DNA from: Chitinophagaceae bacterium BSSC1
Lineage (GTDB): Bacteria > Bacteroidota > Bacteroidia > Chitinophagales > Chitinophagaceae
Direction: 5' to 3'
Assembly: GCA_002256435.1 (NCBI GenBank)
Contig: NKJC01000001.1
Span: 1,922,001 to 1,986,000 of the forward strand
DNA length: 64,000 nucleotides
The first letter of the stretch is position 1, and every line of letters starts with the position of its first letter. Position numbers and translations under genes: made by a program. Of this stretch, positions 25,710-34,908 are shown piece by piece. The notes beneath the pieces are model-generated. The model was not told the origin of the DNA. It made no database searches and saw only the letters and a list, made by a program, of their open reading frames with translations.

Positions 25710-26636
25710 ATGTCATTACATACCATTTTAGGAGCTGGAGGCATGATTGCCAATGAGTTGGTGCCCGTTTTATTGGCCAACAAAGAAAATATTAGAATTG
25801 TTGCAAGACACCCAAAACATCAGCTTGGATTAGACTCAGTTGCGGCAGATCTTGAAAATTATGAACAAACCCTATTTGCAGTAAAAGGGTCTTCAGTGGT
25901 GTATTTATTGGTAGGACTTGATTATGAAACCAAAATTTGGGCAGAAAAATGGCCCAAGATCATGACCAATACCATTAATGCCTGTAAAGCCACGGGTGCA
26001 AAACTGATATTTTTTGACAACGTCTATATGTACGGGAAAGTAGAAGGCTATATGACGGAGGAAACCGCTTTTCAACCCTGTTCAAAAAAAGGGCAAATTA
26101 GAGCGGCTATTACCAAACAATTGTTGGCAGAAATGGCTAATGGAAGCATTCAAGCCCTGATAGCTAGAAGCGCAGATTTTTATGGCACCAAGTCTATCAG
26201 AACTTCTTTTGCCAATACCATGGTTTTTTCCAATTTGTCAAAAGGTAAAAAAGCACAGTGGTTGATAAACGCAAATGTTCCCCATGCATTTACCTATGTT
26301 CCAGATGCAGCAAAAGCATTATATCTTTTGGCCAAAGATTCAACCGCTTTTGGACAAAGCTGGCATTTGCCTACCCAATCCAATCCTCTAACTGGTGCAG
26401 CATTTGTGGCATTAGCAGCCAAAGAAATGCATCAACCTAATAAACTGACCGTATTATCCAAATTCATGATTCGTTTGGCGGGTTTGTTTGTAAAACCCAT
26501 TAAAGAGTCATATGAAATGTTGTACCAAAACGATTCAGATTACCTATTCAATTCTAGTAAGTTTGAACAACATTTTGGGATGCAGCCCACTAGTTATGAA
26601 GCCGGTATTGCTGCTACCGCAAAACTCTATTTGTAA
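25710..26636 (+). CDS. NAD(P)-dependent epimerase/dehydratase-like protein
   Basis: A 308-residue short-chain dehydrogenase of the extended (atypical) type. The N-terminal Rossmann segment TILGAGGMIANELVPVLL has a GxGGxxA variant of the nucleotide-binding motif; FFDNVYMYGK holds the Tyr expected at the active site, with a degenerate YxxxK (YMYGKVEG). The mid-region ARSADFYG and HAFTYVPDAAKALYLLA are typical of the family. Substrate unknown; no sugar cluster surrounds it. Its end overlaps the convergent acyltransferase-like gene by 10 bases. Confidence 0.85.
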   Translation: MSLHTILGAGGMIANELVPVLLANKENIRIVARHPKHQLGLDSVAADLENYEQTLFAVKGSSVVYLLVGLDYETKIWAEKWPKIMTNTINACKATGAKLIFFDNVYMYGKVEGYMTEETAFQPCSKKGQIRAAITKQLLAEMANGSIQALIARSADFYGTKSIRTSFANTMVFSNLSKGKKAQWLINANVPHAFTYVPDAAKALYLLAKDSTAFGQSWHLPTQSNPLTGAAFVALAAKEMHQPNKLTVLSKFMIRLAGLFVKPIKESYEMLYQNDSDYLFNSSKFEQHFGMQPTSYEAGIAATAKLYL

Positions 26637-27799
26637 TCCATTTCTGGGTGTCTTTCAAATGGTCTGTTTCTGTCAAATAAGTAACGGAATGTAATCATTC
26701 GCCTACTTTGTTTGCCCCCAAGACTCTTGTAAATATTCACCATTTTAGGATTCCAGTCTCCTGCCCAGCCCATTTCATATTGCAGGTACCAGCCCTTACC
26801 TTGAATGAGTAATCCACATTCTTTGATGAGGAAACTATCAATGCCCAAGGCTTGGTATTTGGGAACAACGCCAAAGGCAAGACCAGTGAGTCTTTTGTTG
26901 GTGCCCCTCCATTTCATCCAGAGTAATTGGAGTTTTTGCATCCATCCAAATTGGCCATTAAAATGTTTGAAATATTGGTTCAGGTCTGGAATATTGATAA
27001 ACATGGCAATGGGCTCTTCTTTAAAATAGGCAAACCAGACCATCCTTGGGTCCATGATGGGTTTCATTTTTTTGAAGAGTTTGATTACCTGTTCTTCTGT
27101 AATCTCTTTAGCTTCTCCATGCTGCGCCCATGCCGCATTATAAACGGTAGCAAAATCTCGGGCATATTTTTCCAGCTGATTCAGGTCTGCGTGTCTGGCT
27201 TCATATCCAGGTTTGGCCTTGAATTTGGCGTGTCTTTCTGTGAATCTTTCCGGTAAGGGATCATCCACATTCATGTAATAATAATATTGGTTATAGTAAT
27301 TCTGAAAACCATAATTTTCAAACAACCCTTGGTAATAACTAGGGTTAAAAGACATACCGTACATAGGTTCTGAATCAAACCCTTCTACCAATAAACCCCA
27401 CCATTTGTCTCTGTCTCCAAAATTAATGGGGCCGTCCATGGCTTCTGCACCCTGTTCTTGCAACCATTGTTTGGCCATATCAAATAATTGATTGGCGGCA
27501 GCTTGGTCATTGATGCAATCAAAAAAACCAATTCCTCCGGTTACAAAATCTGTTCCCTTGTTAATGTATTTGTCATTGGTAAAGGCGGCAATTCTGCCAA
27601 TGGGTTCTCCCGCATCATTTAGTAGGATCCAGCGTTTGGTTGTTCCGTATTTATAGTACTTGTTTTTGGATGAATCAAACACTTCATTTACTTCATTGTC
27701 CAGTGCTCTTATATAAGCGGGATTGGAACGGTTCATCAACACATTCACTTCTAGAAAAGCCTTCTCTGATGCTTTGTCTGCTACTTCCTTCAAATGCAT
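26627..27799 (-). CDS. GNAT-like acyltransferase family protein (YghO-like)
   Basis: A 390-residue soluble protein with the signature of large GNAT-fold proteins in Bacteroidota: WILLNDAGEPIGRIAAFTN, a likely acetyl-CoA fold strand, MDGPINFGDRDKWWGLLVEG, and the C-terminal GVVPKYQALGIDSFLI, which resembles the acyl-CoA pyrophosphate loop region. I read the start as the ATG at 27799 (MHLKEVADKASEK); a TTG two codons upstream also fits. Substrate unknown. It is the last gene of the dnaB-rsmE-L,D-transpeptidase run, 40 bases after its neighbour, though a separate promoter cannot be excluded. Confidence 0.75.
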   Translation of the reverse strand: MHLKEVADKASEKAFLEVNVLMNRSNPAYIRALDNEVNEVFDSSKNKYYKYGTTKRWILLNDAGEPIGRIAAFTNDKYINKGTDFVTGGIGFFDCINDQAAANQLFDMAKQWLQEQGAEAMDGPINFGDRDKWWGLLVEGFDSEPMYGMSFNPSYYQGLFENYGFQNYYNQYYYYMNVDDPLPERFTERHAKFKAKPGYEARHADLNQLEKYARDFATVYNAAWAQHGEAKEITEEQVIKLFKKMKPIMDPRMVWFAYFKEEPIAMFINIPDLNQYFKHFNGQFGWMQKLQLLWMKWRGTNKRLTGLAFGVVPKYQALGIDSFLIKECGLLIQGKGWYLQYEMGWAGDWNPKMVNIYKSLGGKQSRRMITFRYLFDRNRPFERHPEMDYK

Positions 27800-27839
27800 A
27801 TCCAACTATTTTTTTACAAATGTACTAGTAAAGAAAAAA

Positions 27840-29444
27840 TCATTTACTGGTAAAAAGTTTTTCAGACATTTTATGGTCATGACCATAAATATCATTTCTA
27901 AAATTCAAAGTACCTGATTTGTCAACCCATGCGGTGAAATAGACAATATATACCGGCACTGTTTTTTTTAGTGTCACCCATTTCTCCTTAGCCAAGTGCA
28001 TAGCGGAGTCTATGTTTTGACTGTTCCATGTCTTGTCATCGCGCAGCAGGTATTCCGCCATTTTCTTGGGCTCACTGATGCGAATGCAACCATGACTCAA
28101 GCTTCTGCTAGACTGGCTAAAAAGGTCTCTATTGGGCGTATCATGTAAATAAATATCATAGTTGTTGGGGAATAAAAATTTAACCAAACCCAAGGAATTG
28201 TGCTCGCCTGGTTTTTGACGTACCAGAGGCAATCCATTGCTTCTGCCTGTGATCTCCATATGGTTGCGTTCAAGATAATTACTATTTCTATCCATGGCGG
28301 GTACTATCTCTTTTCTGACAATACTGGTTGGTACATTCCAGTAGGGACTAAAGACCACAAATTTTAGTTTGCCATTAAAAATCACAGTACTGTTGGCTGC
28401 TTTACCAACAATCACGTTCATGTCCATCACATTCTTGCCACTATCATAGACGTGTAATTTGTATTCTGGAATATTTACCAAAATATAATTGCTATCTGTT
28501 TGTGGCGGCATCCAGCGTAGTCTTTCTAGGTTCACCAAAATTTGTTCAATGCGTTGAGCAATAGGAATGTTCAAAGATTGAATCATCTTATTGCCAATAC
28601 TACCATCAATAGATAAGCCCATTCTTTTTTGATAGTGTTTTGCAGCAACCATTAAACTGCTATCAAACACTTGGCTACTATCTTTTGTAGCAAGGTCTCC
28701 TAGTTCAAATAATTTTTGTTTGATCAACAAAACTGCTAGTGAAGTGTCACCTTTTTTTAATGATTTTTTGAGAAGGGGAATGCTATCCTTATTACCCGTT
28801 TTTAGTAATTCATAATAGATGGCTAATTGACTTTGTAATTTTTGAAACTGCGGATTAAAAGAGGCATAAGAAGCAATATCGGCTGCTTTAGATTTGATAG
28901 AAGAATCTAGCAATGCCGCTAAGTCTAGTTTTCTACGTGGAATAAACCAGCCAAGGTCTGCTGCGTCTAAATCGCTGCCCTTATATACTTTGGCTGCGTA
29001 TTGAAAAAATTGTCCCGTAAACAATAATTCTGTTTTTAAAATACTGTCAGTAGACATTTTGTGCAAACTGTCATTTACGGCAGCTGCGTAATAATTATTT
29101 AAGGCAGGATTCATTAAACTGCTATCCTGTAAATCTATGACAGCAGTATTCAAGAGGTTTAAAAAATGATTGGCTTGCTCTGTAATGCCCTTATTGTCAA
29201 ACCATGCGTATTGAAAATTACGCACTTTGTAAAAGTCTTGATATTGTTCTTCAAATGGCTGAAGGTCCGGATGGGTTTCTAAAAAATGACTGATGCCTAG
29301 GCTATCAAAAAACAGGTTATTAAAGGAAGTGGTTTTGGTGATACTGGTATCCCGCACCACGGCTCTTTTTTGCTTTTTGAAGTTTTTGCAGGCGGCAAAA
29401 AGCATTAGCAGGCATACTGCAATGGTCAAGTGCTTGGTTTTCAT
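27840..29444 (-). CDS. L,D-transpeptidase (YcbB-like) lipoprotein
   Basis: Peptidoglycan cross-linking or protein-anchoring enzyme of the YkuD family. The 534-residue product begins with a lipoprotein signal (LLMLFAAC, Cys19). A helical scaffold region is followed by a peptidoglycan-binding motif (AAKHYQKRMGLSIDGSIG, about 267-285) and the catalytic domain (about 318-500) with HDTPNRDLF and the active-site motif SHGCIRIS, nucleophile Cys453. That order matches YcbB-type L,D-transpeptidases. It lies 17 bases after rsmE; the combination with dnaB and rsmE looks like simple operon packing. Confidence 0.93.
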   Translation of the reverse strand: MKTKHLTIAVCLLMLFAACKNFKKQKRAVVRDTSITKTTSFNNLFFDSLGISHFLETHPDLQPFEEQYQDFYKVRNFQYAWFDNKGITEQANHFLNLLNTAVIDLQDSSLMNPALNNYYAAAVNDSLHKMSTDSILKTELLFTGQFFQYAAKVYKGSDLDAADLGWFIPRRKLDLAALLDSSIKSKAADIASYASFNPQFQKLQSQLAIYYELLKTGNKDSIPLLKKSLKKGDTSLAVLLIKQKLFELGDLATKDSSQVFDSSLMVAAKHYQKRMGLSIDGSIGNKMIQSLNIPIAQRIEQILVNLERLRWMPPQTDSNYILVNIPEYKLHVYDSGKNVMDMNVIVGKAANSTVIFNGKLKFVVFSPYWNVPTSIVRKEIVPAMDRNSNYLERNHMEITGRSNGLPLVRQKPGEHNSLGLVKFLFPNNYDIYLHDTPNRDLFSQSSRSLSHGCIRISEPKKMAEYLLRDDKTWNSQNIDSAMHLAKEKWVTLKKTVPVYIVYFTAWVDKSGTLNFRNDIYGHDHKMSEKLFTSK

Positions 29445-29461
29445 TGATGTAAGTTACTGAA

Positions 29462-30178
29462 TTAAGACAAGGGACTAGCAGGATTGGCTAATAGGGTAAT
29501 AGCAACAACCCCAGCTGTTTCTGTTCTTAGTCTGGTTTCACCCAAACTAACAGGAATAAAGTTGTTTTGAAGCGCCAATTCAATTTCTTCCCTGCTAAAA
29601 TCACCTTCTGGTCCAATTAAAATCAAACTGTTTTGCGCAGTAGAAACCTGTTGTAATGGGTTCTTTTGATCATCCTCGCAATGTGCAATCAGTTTCAAGG
29701 ATTGGTTTGCTGATTGCATCAATTTTGTGGCAGCCATTGGTTCATGCAGTATGGGTAACCAACACTGTTGACTTTGTAACATAGCTGCAACAATAATTTG
29801 TTGATACCTATCAAAACGGAAGCGGTGTTGTTCACTTCTCTTGCTATTCAAGGGATAGATTTGGCTGACGCCGATTTCTGTTATCTTTTCCAACATCCAT
29901 TCAAAACGGTCGCTATTTTTTAGCAGGGCAATGCCAATGCTAATGGCGCGTTTTGGGGCTGGAATAGCTTCCGTAGAAAGGATTTGAACCACGGCCGCTT
30001 TGCGATCTTCACTTAAAATACTTGCCTCAAACTTGAGTCCCATGCCATTGGTTAAATTCAAGATCGCACCTGTTCTCATACGCAATACTTGAATGCAATG
30101 ACGGCTACTAGCTTCACTTAGTTCAAATGTGGTAGCACCCGAATTAATCTGGGGTTCATAAAAAAAAGGGACACTCAT
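29462..30178 (-). CDS. rsmE: 16S rRNA (uracil1498-N3)-methyltransferase
   Basis: SPOUT-class methyltransferase that methylates U1498 of 16S rRNA using S-adenosylmethionine. The 238-residue protein has the N-terminal PUA-like start (PFFYEPQI and HCIQVLRMRTG) and the C-terminal knotted domain with LIGPEGDFSREEI and SLGETRLRTETAGVVA, the two cofactor motifs of the family. Its ATG overlaps the dnaB stop by one base (TAATG), so translation is likely coupled. Confidence 0.95.
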   Translation of the reverse strand: MSVPFFYEPQINSGATTFELSEASSRHCIQVLRMRTGAILNLTNGMGLKFEASILSEDRKAAVVQILSTEAIPAPKRAISIGIALLKNSDRFEWMLEKITEIGVSQIYPLNSKRSEQHRFRFDRYQQIIVAAMLQSQQCWLPILHEPMAATKLMQSANQSLKLIAHCEDDQKNPLQQVSTAQNSLILIGPEGDFSREEIELALQNNFIPVSLGETRLRTETAGVVAITLLANPASPLS

Positions 30179-31746
30179 TAGAAAGGTTGTTCTGTTTCAT
30201 AACCTTGGTCAAAATCTGCCTCATTCATCTTGCTTCCTTTTTGCAAATAGAACTTGGCACCATCGCCTCCGGCAGCTGGTGGAGCAGCCCCCAATGATTT
30301 GAAATTGCTACCTGGAGCAGGGAATCCGCCACCACCTTCTTCCCATTCTTCAAAACGTTGAATAGCCAAGTTGGCGCGTAGTTTCACGGTTTCCAAAGAA
30401 CCATTACGGTGTTTGGCAATTCTAATATGGGTTTCACCATGGGTAGATTCACCCATCTCATTGCTCTTTACTTCATAGTATTCTGGACGATAGATAAACA
30501 TAACCATATCCGCATCCTGTTCAATGGCACCAGATTCACGCAAGTCACTCAACTGAGGCATCTTGCTTTCTTTTCTGGTTTCCACCGCACGACTCAACTG
30601 ACTCAGTGCAATAATGGGAACACTCAATTCTTTGGCTAATGCTTTAAGGTTACGAGAGATATTACTGATCTCTTGTTCGCGGTTACCACCCTTGTCATTG
30701 GAACCACTCATCAACTGCAAATAGTCAATGATGATAATGCCTACTTTGTGTTTGTTGACCAGCCTTCTGGCTTTGGCGCGGAATTCAAAAATGTTTAGTG
30801 CTGCAGTATCATCAATAAAGATGGGTGCTACTTCTAATTTCTTGATGCCCTTGTTGAGTAATTGTTGGTATTCGTGTTCTTCCAGTTTTCCTCGGCTAAT
30901 TTTCTCCATCAAGATTTCGCTTTCAGCACTCAGGATACGCTGTACCAACTGAGAGGCACTCATCTCTAAAGAGAAGAAGCCAACTGGTACAGGTTTGGTA
31001 GGGTGTAAAGCCGCGTTACGAGCTAGGTTTAGGGCAAAAGCCGTTTTACCCACAGAAGGTCTTGCCGCAAGAATAATTAAATCCGTAGGCTGCCAACCAT
31101 AAGTGATTCTATCCAATGTGGCAAAGCCACTAGGCACGCCCGATATATCTTCTGTTTTGGTTCTTAACTCATCAATTCGGTTGATGGTCTTGGCCAATAC
31201 ATTGGTGATTTCTTCAAAATTCTTTTTTAGGTAGTTGTTGGTGATGTTGAACATCTTGGTCTCACTTTCATCCAACAAGTCAAATACATCGGTACTGTCT
31301 TCATAAGCGTCACCAATGATTTCACCACTAATTCTGATTAATTCGCGTTGAATAAATTTTTGCAAAACTATTCTAGCGTGTGCTTCAATATTGGCAGTAG
31401 ATACTACTGAGTTAGTGAGTTTGGTAACAAAATAAGGACCACCTACCACGTCTAGTTGCTCACGCACTTTTAATTCTTCCACTACTGTTAGAATATCAAT
31501 GGGCATGCTTTTTTGTTGCAAGCCTTGCATGGCTTTGTAAATGCTCTGATGGGCTTCTACGTAAAAACATTCTGGTTTTAGAATTTCAGTAACGGTATCA
31601 AATGCACTTTTTTCCAGCATGATGGCGCCCAATACAGCTTCTTCCAATTCCTTTGCCTGTGGAGGTACCTTACCATAAACCATGGTGCTCATATCAACAG
31701 AGGTCTTTCTTCTTTTTCGGTCTTTGTTCAAACTGGTAAGTTCCAT
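30178..31746 (-). CDS. dnaB: Replicative DNA helicase DnaB
   Basis: Hexameric 5'-3' helicase of the replication fork. The 522-residue protein has the N-terminal helical domain (ELEEAVLGAIMLEKSAFD), linker helix, and RecA-like domain with Walker A ARPSVGKTAFALN (228-240), Walker B IIIIDYLQLM, and the later motifs LKALAKELSVPIIALSQLSR and DLRESGAIEQDADMVMFIYRP. No intein. The C-terminus has a Gly/Ala/Pro-rich tail. It is the first gene of a four-gene minus-strand run and borders the 394-bp gap that carries a cluster of DnaA-box-like sequences. Confidence 0.97.
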   Translation of the reverse strand: MELTSLNKDRKRRKTSVDMSTMVYGKVPPQAKELEEAVLGAIMLEKSAFDTVTEILKPECFYVEAHQSIYKAMQGLQQKSMPIDILTVVEELKVREQLDVVGGPYFVTKLTNSVVSTANIEAHARIVLQKFIQRELIRISGEIIGDAYEDSTDVFDLLDESETKMFNITNNYLKKNFEEITNVLAKTINRIDELRTKTEDISGVPSGFATLDRITYGWQPTDLIILAARPSVGKTAFALNLARNAALHPTKPVPVGFFSLEMSASQLVQRILSAESEILMEKISRGKLEEHEYQQLLNKGIKKLEVAPIFIDDTAALNIFEFRAKARRLVNKHKVGIIIIDYLQLMSGSNDKGGNREQEISNISRNLKALAKELSVPIIALSQLSRAVETRKESKMPQLSDLRESGAIEQDADMVMFIYRPEYYEVKSNEMGESTHGETHIRIAKHRNGSLETVKLRANLAIQRFEEWEEGGGGFPAPGSNFKSLGAAPPAAGGDGAKFYLQKGSKMNEADFDQGYETEQPF

Positions 31747-31859
31747 TATTGCTTGCTTTCTATTTAGTAAAAATCCGTATTCAAGGGGCCACCCTCATCA
31801 AGAAACCATTTTGGTCTACTTTCATGGGGGGGAGCGAATATGAGTTAAGAAATCGGGTT

Positions 31860-31875
31860 GTAAAAATATTTTTAC
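31860..31875. repeat. AT-rich 16-bp perfect palindrome
   Basis: GTAAAAATATTTTTAC equals its own reverse complement; 14 of the 16 bases are A or T. It sits directly beside the DnaA-box-like cluster, where an unwinding element would be expected, and could equally be a dimeric repressor site. Confidence 0.7.
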
Positions 31876-31883
31876 TTCAATTT

Positions 31884-32013
31884 TCGTCCACAGGTTATTC
31901 CATGGTCATTCACATGAAAATAGGGGCTATTCACACAAAGTACCATTGTTATCCACCAATTTCAAAAGTTTTCCTACCTTTTTCTAGAAATATACACAGA
32001 GCCTTGTGCAGAA
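31884..32013. promoter_or_regulatory. Cluster of DnaA-box-like 9-mers
   Basis: Compared with TTATnCACA, five sites have a single mismatch: TCATTCACA (31906), CTATTCACA (31927), TTATCCACC (31949), ATATACACA (31990) and, on the minus strand, TTCTGCACA (32005-32013). TCGTCCACA (31884) has two. Starts on the plus strand fall at intervals of 22, 21, 22 and 41 bases, close to whole multiples of two helical turns, so the sites face the same side of the DNA. Random expectation for five such sites in 130 bases is about 0.1 on a uniform-base estimate. Confidence 0.6.
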
Positions 32014-32023
32014 AGATTTTTCT

Positions 32024-32051
32024 CATTTTGGGGCTCCAAATCCCCAAAATG
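32024..32051. repeat. 10-bp perfect inverted repeat upstream of pheT
   Basis: CATTTTGGGG (32024-32033) and CCCCAAAATG (32042-32051) separated by 8 bases. No T-run follows on either strand, so it is not an intrinsic terminator. It may be an operator, an origin-associated protein site, or an RNA hairpin if transcription begins upstream. Confidence 0.6.
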
Positions 32052-32109
32052 ACTTAACTCAAAAGGCATTCCCCTTGCATTTTTAGGCATTTATCCCGCT
32101 TTTATAACC

Positions 32110-32117
32110 TATTTTTG
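32110..32117 (+). promoter_or_regulatory. Candidate -7 box for pheT
   Basis: TATTTTTG matches TAnnTTTG and lies 23 bases before the pheT ATG. No TTG at the usual -33 distance. Confidence 0.4.
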
Positions 32118-32140
32118 GCAACCGTAAATGGATTAGAAAC

Positions 32141-34558
32141 ATGACGATTAGTTACAATTGGTTGAGCGAATACCTTCCTGAGGTCTTGGATCCTGAAAAA
32201 TTGTCCAAAATTCTCACTTCTATTGGTTTGGAAGTAGAAAGTTTGGAAAAATACGAACGCATCAAAGGTGGTTTGGCAGGTTTGGTCATAGGAGAAGTGT
32301 TGGATTGCCAACAGCATCCCAATGCAGATAAACTAAAATTGACTTCCGTAAATATTGGAGGAGCAGAACCCTTGCAAGTGGTTTGTGGTGCATCCAATGT
32401 AGCAACTGGTCAAAAAGTAGTGGTGGCCACAGTGGGTACTACTATTTATCCCTTGAGCGGTGAACCCATGACCATGAAATTGGCCAAGATTCGTGGTGTA
32501 GAAAGTCAGGGTATGATTTGTGCAGAAGACGAGATTGGATTGGGCGGTAGTCATGATGGCATTATTGTACTTGGCGCAGACGCAGTTCCTGGAACTCCTG
32601 CTGCTACTTATTTTCAGCCTTATAGCGATTGGATCTATGAAATTGGTTTAACACCCAATAGAATGGATGCCATGAGTCATTTTGGGGTAGCCAGAGACGT
32701 TTGTGCTTACCTAACCCATCACCAAAAAGACGCAAGGGTAAAAACGCCTTTTAGTAATGGCTTCAAACATGATAATACCAACTTACCCATAAAAGTAACT
32801 GTAGAAAATGCTGCGGATTGTCCACGTTATGCGGGTATCAGCATTAGTGGTGTAACGGTGGCAGAGTCTCCTGATTGGTTAAAAAACAGATTGCTTTCTA
32901 TTGGTCTAAGACCTATCAATAATATTGTAGACATCACCAACTTTATCTTACATGAAACGGGGCAACCCTTGCATGCTTTTGACGCAGACGCCATTGTTGG
33001 CGGAGAAGTGATTGTCAAAAACTTGGCCCAAGATTCGGTATTTATGACCCTTGATGGTAAAGAAAGAAAACTAACAGACAAAGACCTGATGATCTGTAAT
33101 GCTGCCGAAGGCATGTGTATTGCGGGTGTTTACGGTGGTCAGAAATCTGGGGTAACAGCTACCACCAAGAATATCTTTTTAGAAAGTGCTTGGTTTGCAC
33201 CATCCACCATTCGTAAAACATCGGTCTATCATGGTCTAAGAACAGATGCTGCTACAAGGTTTGAAAAAGGGGTTGATATTGACAATACGGTACATGTGCT
33301 CAAAAGAGCTGTACTCATGATCAAAGAATTGGCTGGTGGTGAGATCTCTAGTGAAGTTGTTGATTTCTATCCTGCGCCTCAACCCAAAACAGAAGTATCG
33401 CTCAAGCACCATTACCTTAAAAAATTGAGTGGTAAAAATTACCACCCCGATAAGGTGAACCGCATTTTGAATAGTCTTGGTTTTGAAATTCTCAAAGAAG
33501 GTTTGGATGAATTGCGTGTGGCTGTTCCAAGAAGTAAACCAGATATTAGCCTGCCGGCCGATATTGTAGAAGAGATTATCCGGATTGACGGATTAGACAA
33601 TATTGAAATTCCTTCTACCATTACCATTAGTCCAGCAACTGATGCAACGGCATTTAAAGAAAATCTTAAAGACAAAATTGCCAATTACCTAGTAGGGCAG
33701 GGCTTTGTAGAGATTTTGACCAATAGCATCACCAATAGTAAATACTTTGGAGAAGAGGTATTGGCTAGTGCCGTAAAAATGATCAATAACCTGAGTGCAG
33801 ACCTTGACATTTTGCGCCCCTCCATGCTAGAAACCGGTTTAGAAACCTTGGCTTACAACCTGAATAGAAGAAATAATAACCTCTTGTTTTTTGAGTTGGG
33901 AAAAACTTATAATAGTACTGCCCCTGGTGCGTATTCAGAAGCAGAACATTTGGCACTCTATTTTACTGGTGCTGATCAGGATCCTTCTTGGCAAGTAAAA
34001 AGCAGGGCTTTTGATATTTACAAAGCCAAGGGTGTGGCCGCGGCCATTTTGCAACTCTGTGGTTTGAATGCGGCACAGTTTCAAGTACAAGAAGACGCTG
34101 CTGGTAAACTCTTGCTTAAATCTGGTAAAAAAGAGATTGGATATGTACTAGAAGTTTCCAAAAAACAATTGGATGTTTTTGATATTAAGCAACCCGTTTT
34201 CTATATTGATATCCAATTTGGCAGGTTATTGGAATTGGCTTCACAGAAAAAAATCACTTACAAAGAAGTGAGTAAATTTCCAGCCATGCAGCGTGACCTA
34301 GCATTGGTGGTGGATAGAAGTTTGAGTTTTGACCTGATTGACCAACAAGTACGCAAGTCTAACCTGTCTAAACTGCAACAAATGCGTTTGTTTGACGTAT
34401 TTGAAAGCGATAAATTGGGTACAGACAAGAAATCAATGGCCGTGAGTTTCACTTTTGTAGACGAGGAAAAAACCCTTACAGACAAAGAAGTAGACGGCAT
34501 GGTAGCCAGGTTGGTGCAAAATTTTGAAAAAGAACTAGGAGCAGAGATTCGTAAGTAG
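32141..34558 (+). CDS. pheT: Phenylalanine-tRNA ligase beta subunit
   Basis: Charges tRNA-Phe as an alpha2-beta2 enzyme; the alpha subunit gene is not in the window. The 805-residue protein starts MTISYNWLSEYLPEVLDPEKL and has the EMAP/tRNA-binding domain (about 40-150; PNADKLKLTSVNIGG, VVCGASNVATGQKVVVATVG), the B3/B4 domain (RYAGISISGV, GLRPINNIVDITNFILHETG), the B5 domain, the catalytic-like core and a C-terminal FDX-ACB domain (KFPAMQRDLALVVD, FTFVDEEKTLTDKEVDG). Full length, no defects. First gene of an eight-gene plus-strand run. Confidence 0.97.
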   Translation: MTISYNWLSEYLPEVLDPEKLSKILTSIGLEVESLEKYERIKGGLAGLVIGEVLDCQQHPNADKLKLTSVNIGGAEPLQVVCGASNVATGQKVVVATVGTTIYPLSGEPMTMKLAKIRGVESQGMICAEDEIGLGGSHDGIIVLGADAVPGTPAATYFQPYSDWIYEIGLTPNRMDAMSHFGVARDVCAYLTHHQKDARVKTPFSNGFKHDNTNLPIKVTVENAADCPRYAGISISGVTVAESPDWLKNRLLSIGLRPINNIVDITNFILHETGQPLHAFDADAIVGGEVIVKNLAQDSVFMTLDGKERKLTDKDLMICNAAEGMCIAGVYGGQKSGVTATTKNIFLESAWFAPSTIRKTSVYHGLRTDAATRFEKGVDIDNTVHVLKRAVLMIKELAGGEISSEVVDFYPAPQPKTEVSLKHHYLKKLSGKNYHPDKVNRILNSLGFEILKEGLDELRVAVPRSKPDISLPADIVEEIIRIDGLDNIEIPSTITISPATDATAFKENLKDKIANYLVGQGFVEILTNSITNSKYFGEEVLASAVKMINNLSADLDILRPSMLETGLETLAYNLNRRNNNLLFFELGKTYNSTAPGAYSEAEHLALYFTGADQDPSWQVKSRAFDIYKAKGVAAAILQLCGLNAAQFQVQEDAAGKLLLKSGKKEIGYVLEVSKKQLDVFDIKQPVFYIDIQFGRLLELASQKKITYKEVSKFPAMQRDLALVVDRSLSFDLIDQQVRKSNLSKLQQMRLFDVFESDKLGTDKKSMAVSFTFVDEEKTLTDKEVDGMVARLVQNFEKELGAEIRK

Positions 34559-34616
34559 TGGCTAAAAAATAGCCAGCTTTTATATGGGTGTGCTGCTTAA
34601 TGTATAAATTAGATGG

Positions 34617-34904
34617 ATGGAAGACCTTTCCTTACAACTTAGATCAATCCAGGACAAGCTACAATTGTTGCTCAAGCAACAGCAGTTGTTGCAAAAGGAG
34701 AACCAACGCCTGAAAAAGGACTTGGATAAAGCCTTGATGGATAAAGATGGACAAGACTCGGTGCTGGAAGGTTTGAAACAACAACTAGAAAGTGCAGCTA
34801 TTGGTGGGGCCAAATGGAGTCCCGCTGACAAACAGCAAATGGAAAAGCGCATTGACGGTTATTTGAAGGAAATTGAAAAATGCCTGGCATTACTGAACTC
34901 TTAA
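34617..34904 (+). CDS. Small coiled-coil protein upstream of zapA
   Basis: A 95-residue cytoplasmic protein. Residues about 5-45 are a strong heptad coiled coil rich in Leu, Gln and Lys (for example LQLLLKQQQLLQKENQRLKK), then a short Gly-containing break and a second helix (MEKRIDGYLKEIEKCLALL). It ends 4 bases before zapA, so the two are very likely made together. The shape recalls ZapB or FtsB-like division proteins, but sequence identity is not evident; a role as a ZapA partner is inference. The start at 34617 is one of two overlapping ATGs and the only one in this frame. Confidence 0.8.
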   Translation: MEDLSLQLRSIQDKLQLLLKQQQLLQKENQRLKKDLDKALMDKDGQDSVLEGLKQQLESAAIGGAKWSPADKQQMEKRIDGYLKEIEKCLALLNS

Positions 34905-34908
34905 GCAA

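Larger units (their letters stand above)
31747..32140. other. 394-bp dnaB-pheT intergenic region, candidate oriC or DnaA-controlled region
   Basis: This is the only gap above 300 bases in the window. It separates divergent dnaB and pheT and contains, in order: an unremarkable stretch (31747-31855), an AT-rich perfect palindrome (31860-31875), a run of DnaA-box-like 9-mers (31884-32013), a 10-bp perfect inverted repeat (32024-32051) and a promoter-like box (32110-32117). A short open frame crosses it but lacks any recognisable protein character. The layout (AT-rich unwinding-like segment next to DnaA boxes) is that of a bacterial origin; the identification is inference. Confidence 0.5.

Noticed and set aside
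31749..32057. Open frame of about 102 codons in the dnaB-pheT gap
   Set aside because: It has no recognisable domain, starts with TTG and runs across the palindrome and DnaA-like boxes. The non-coding interpretation explains the sequence better.
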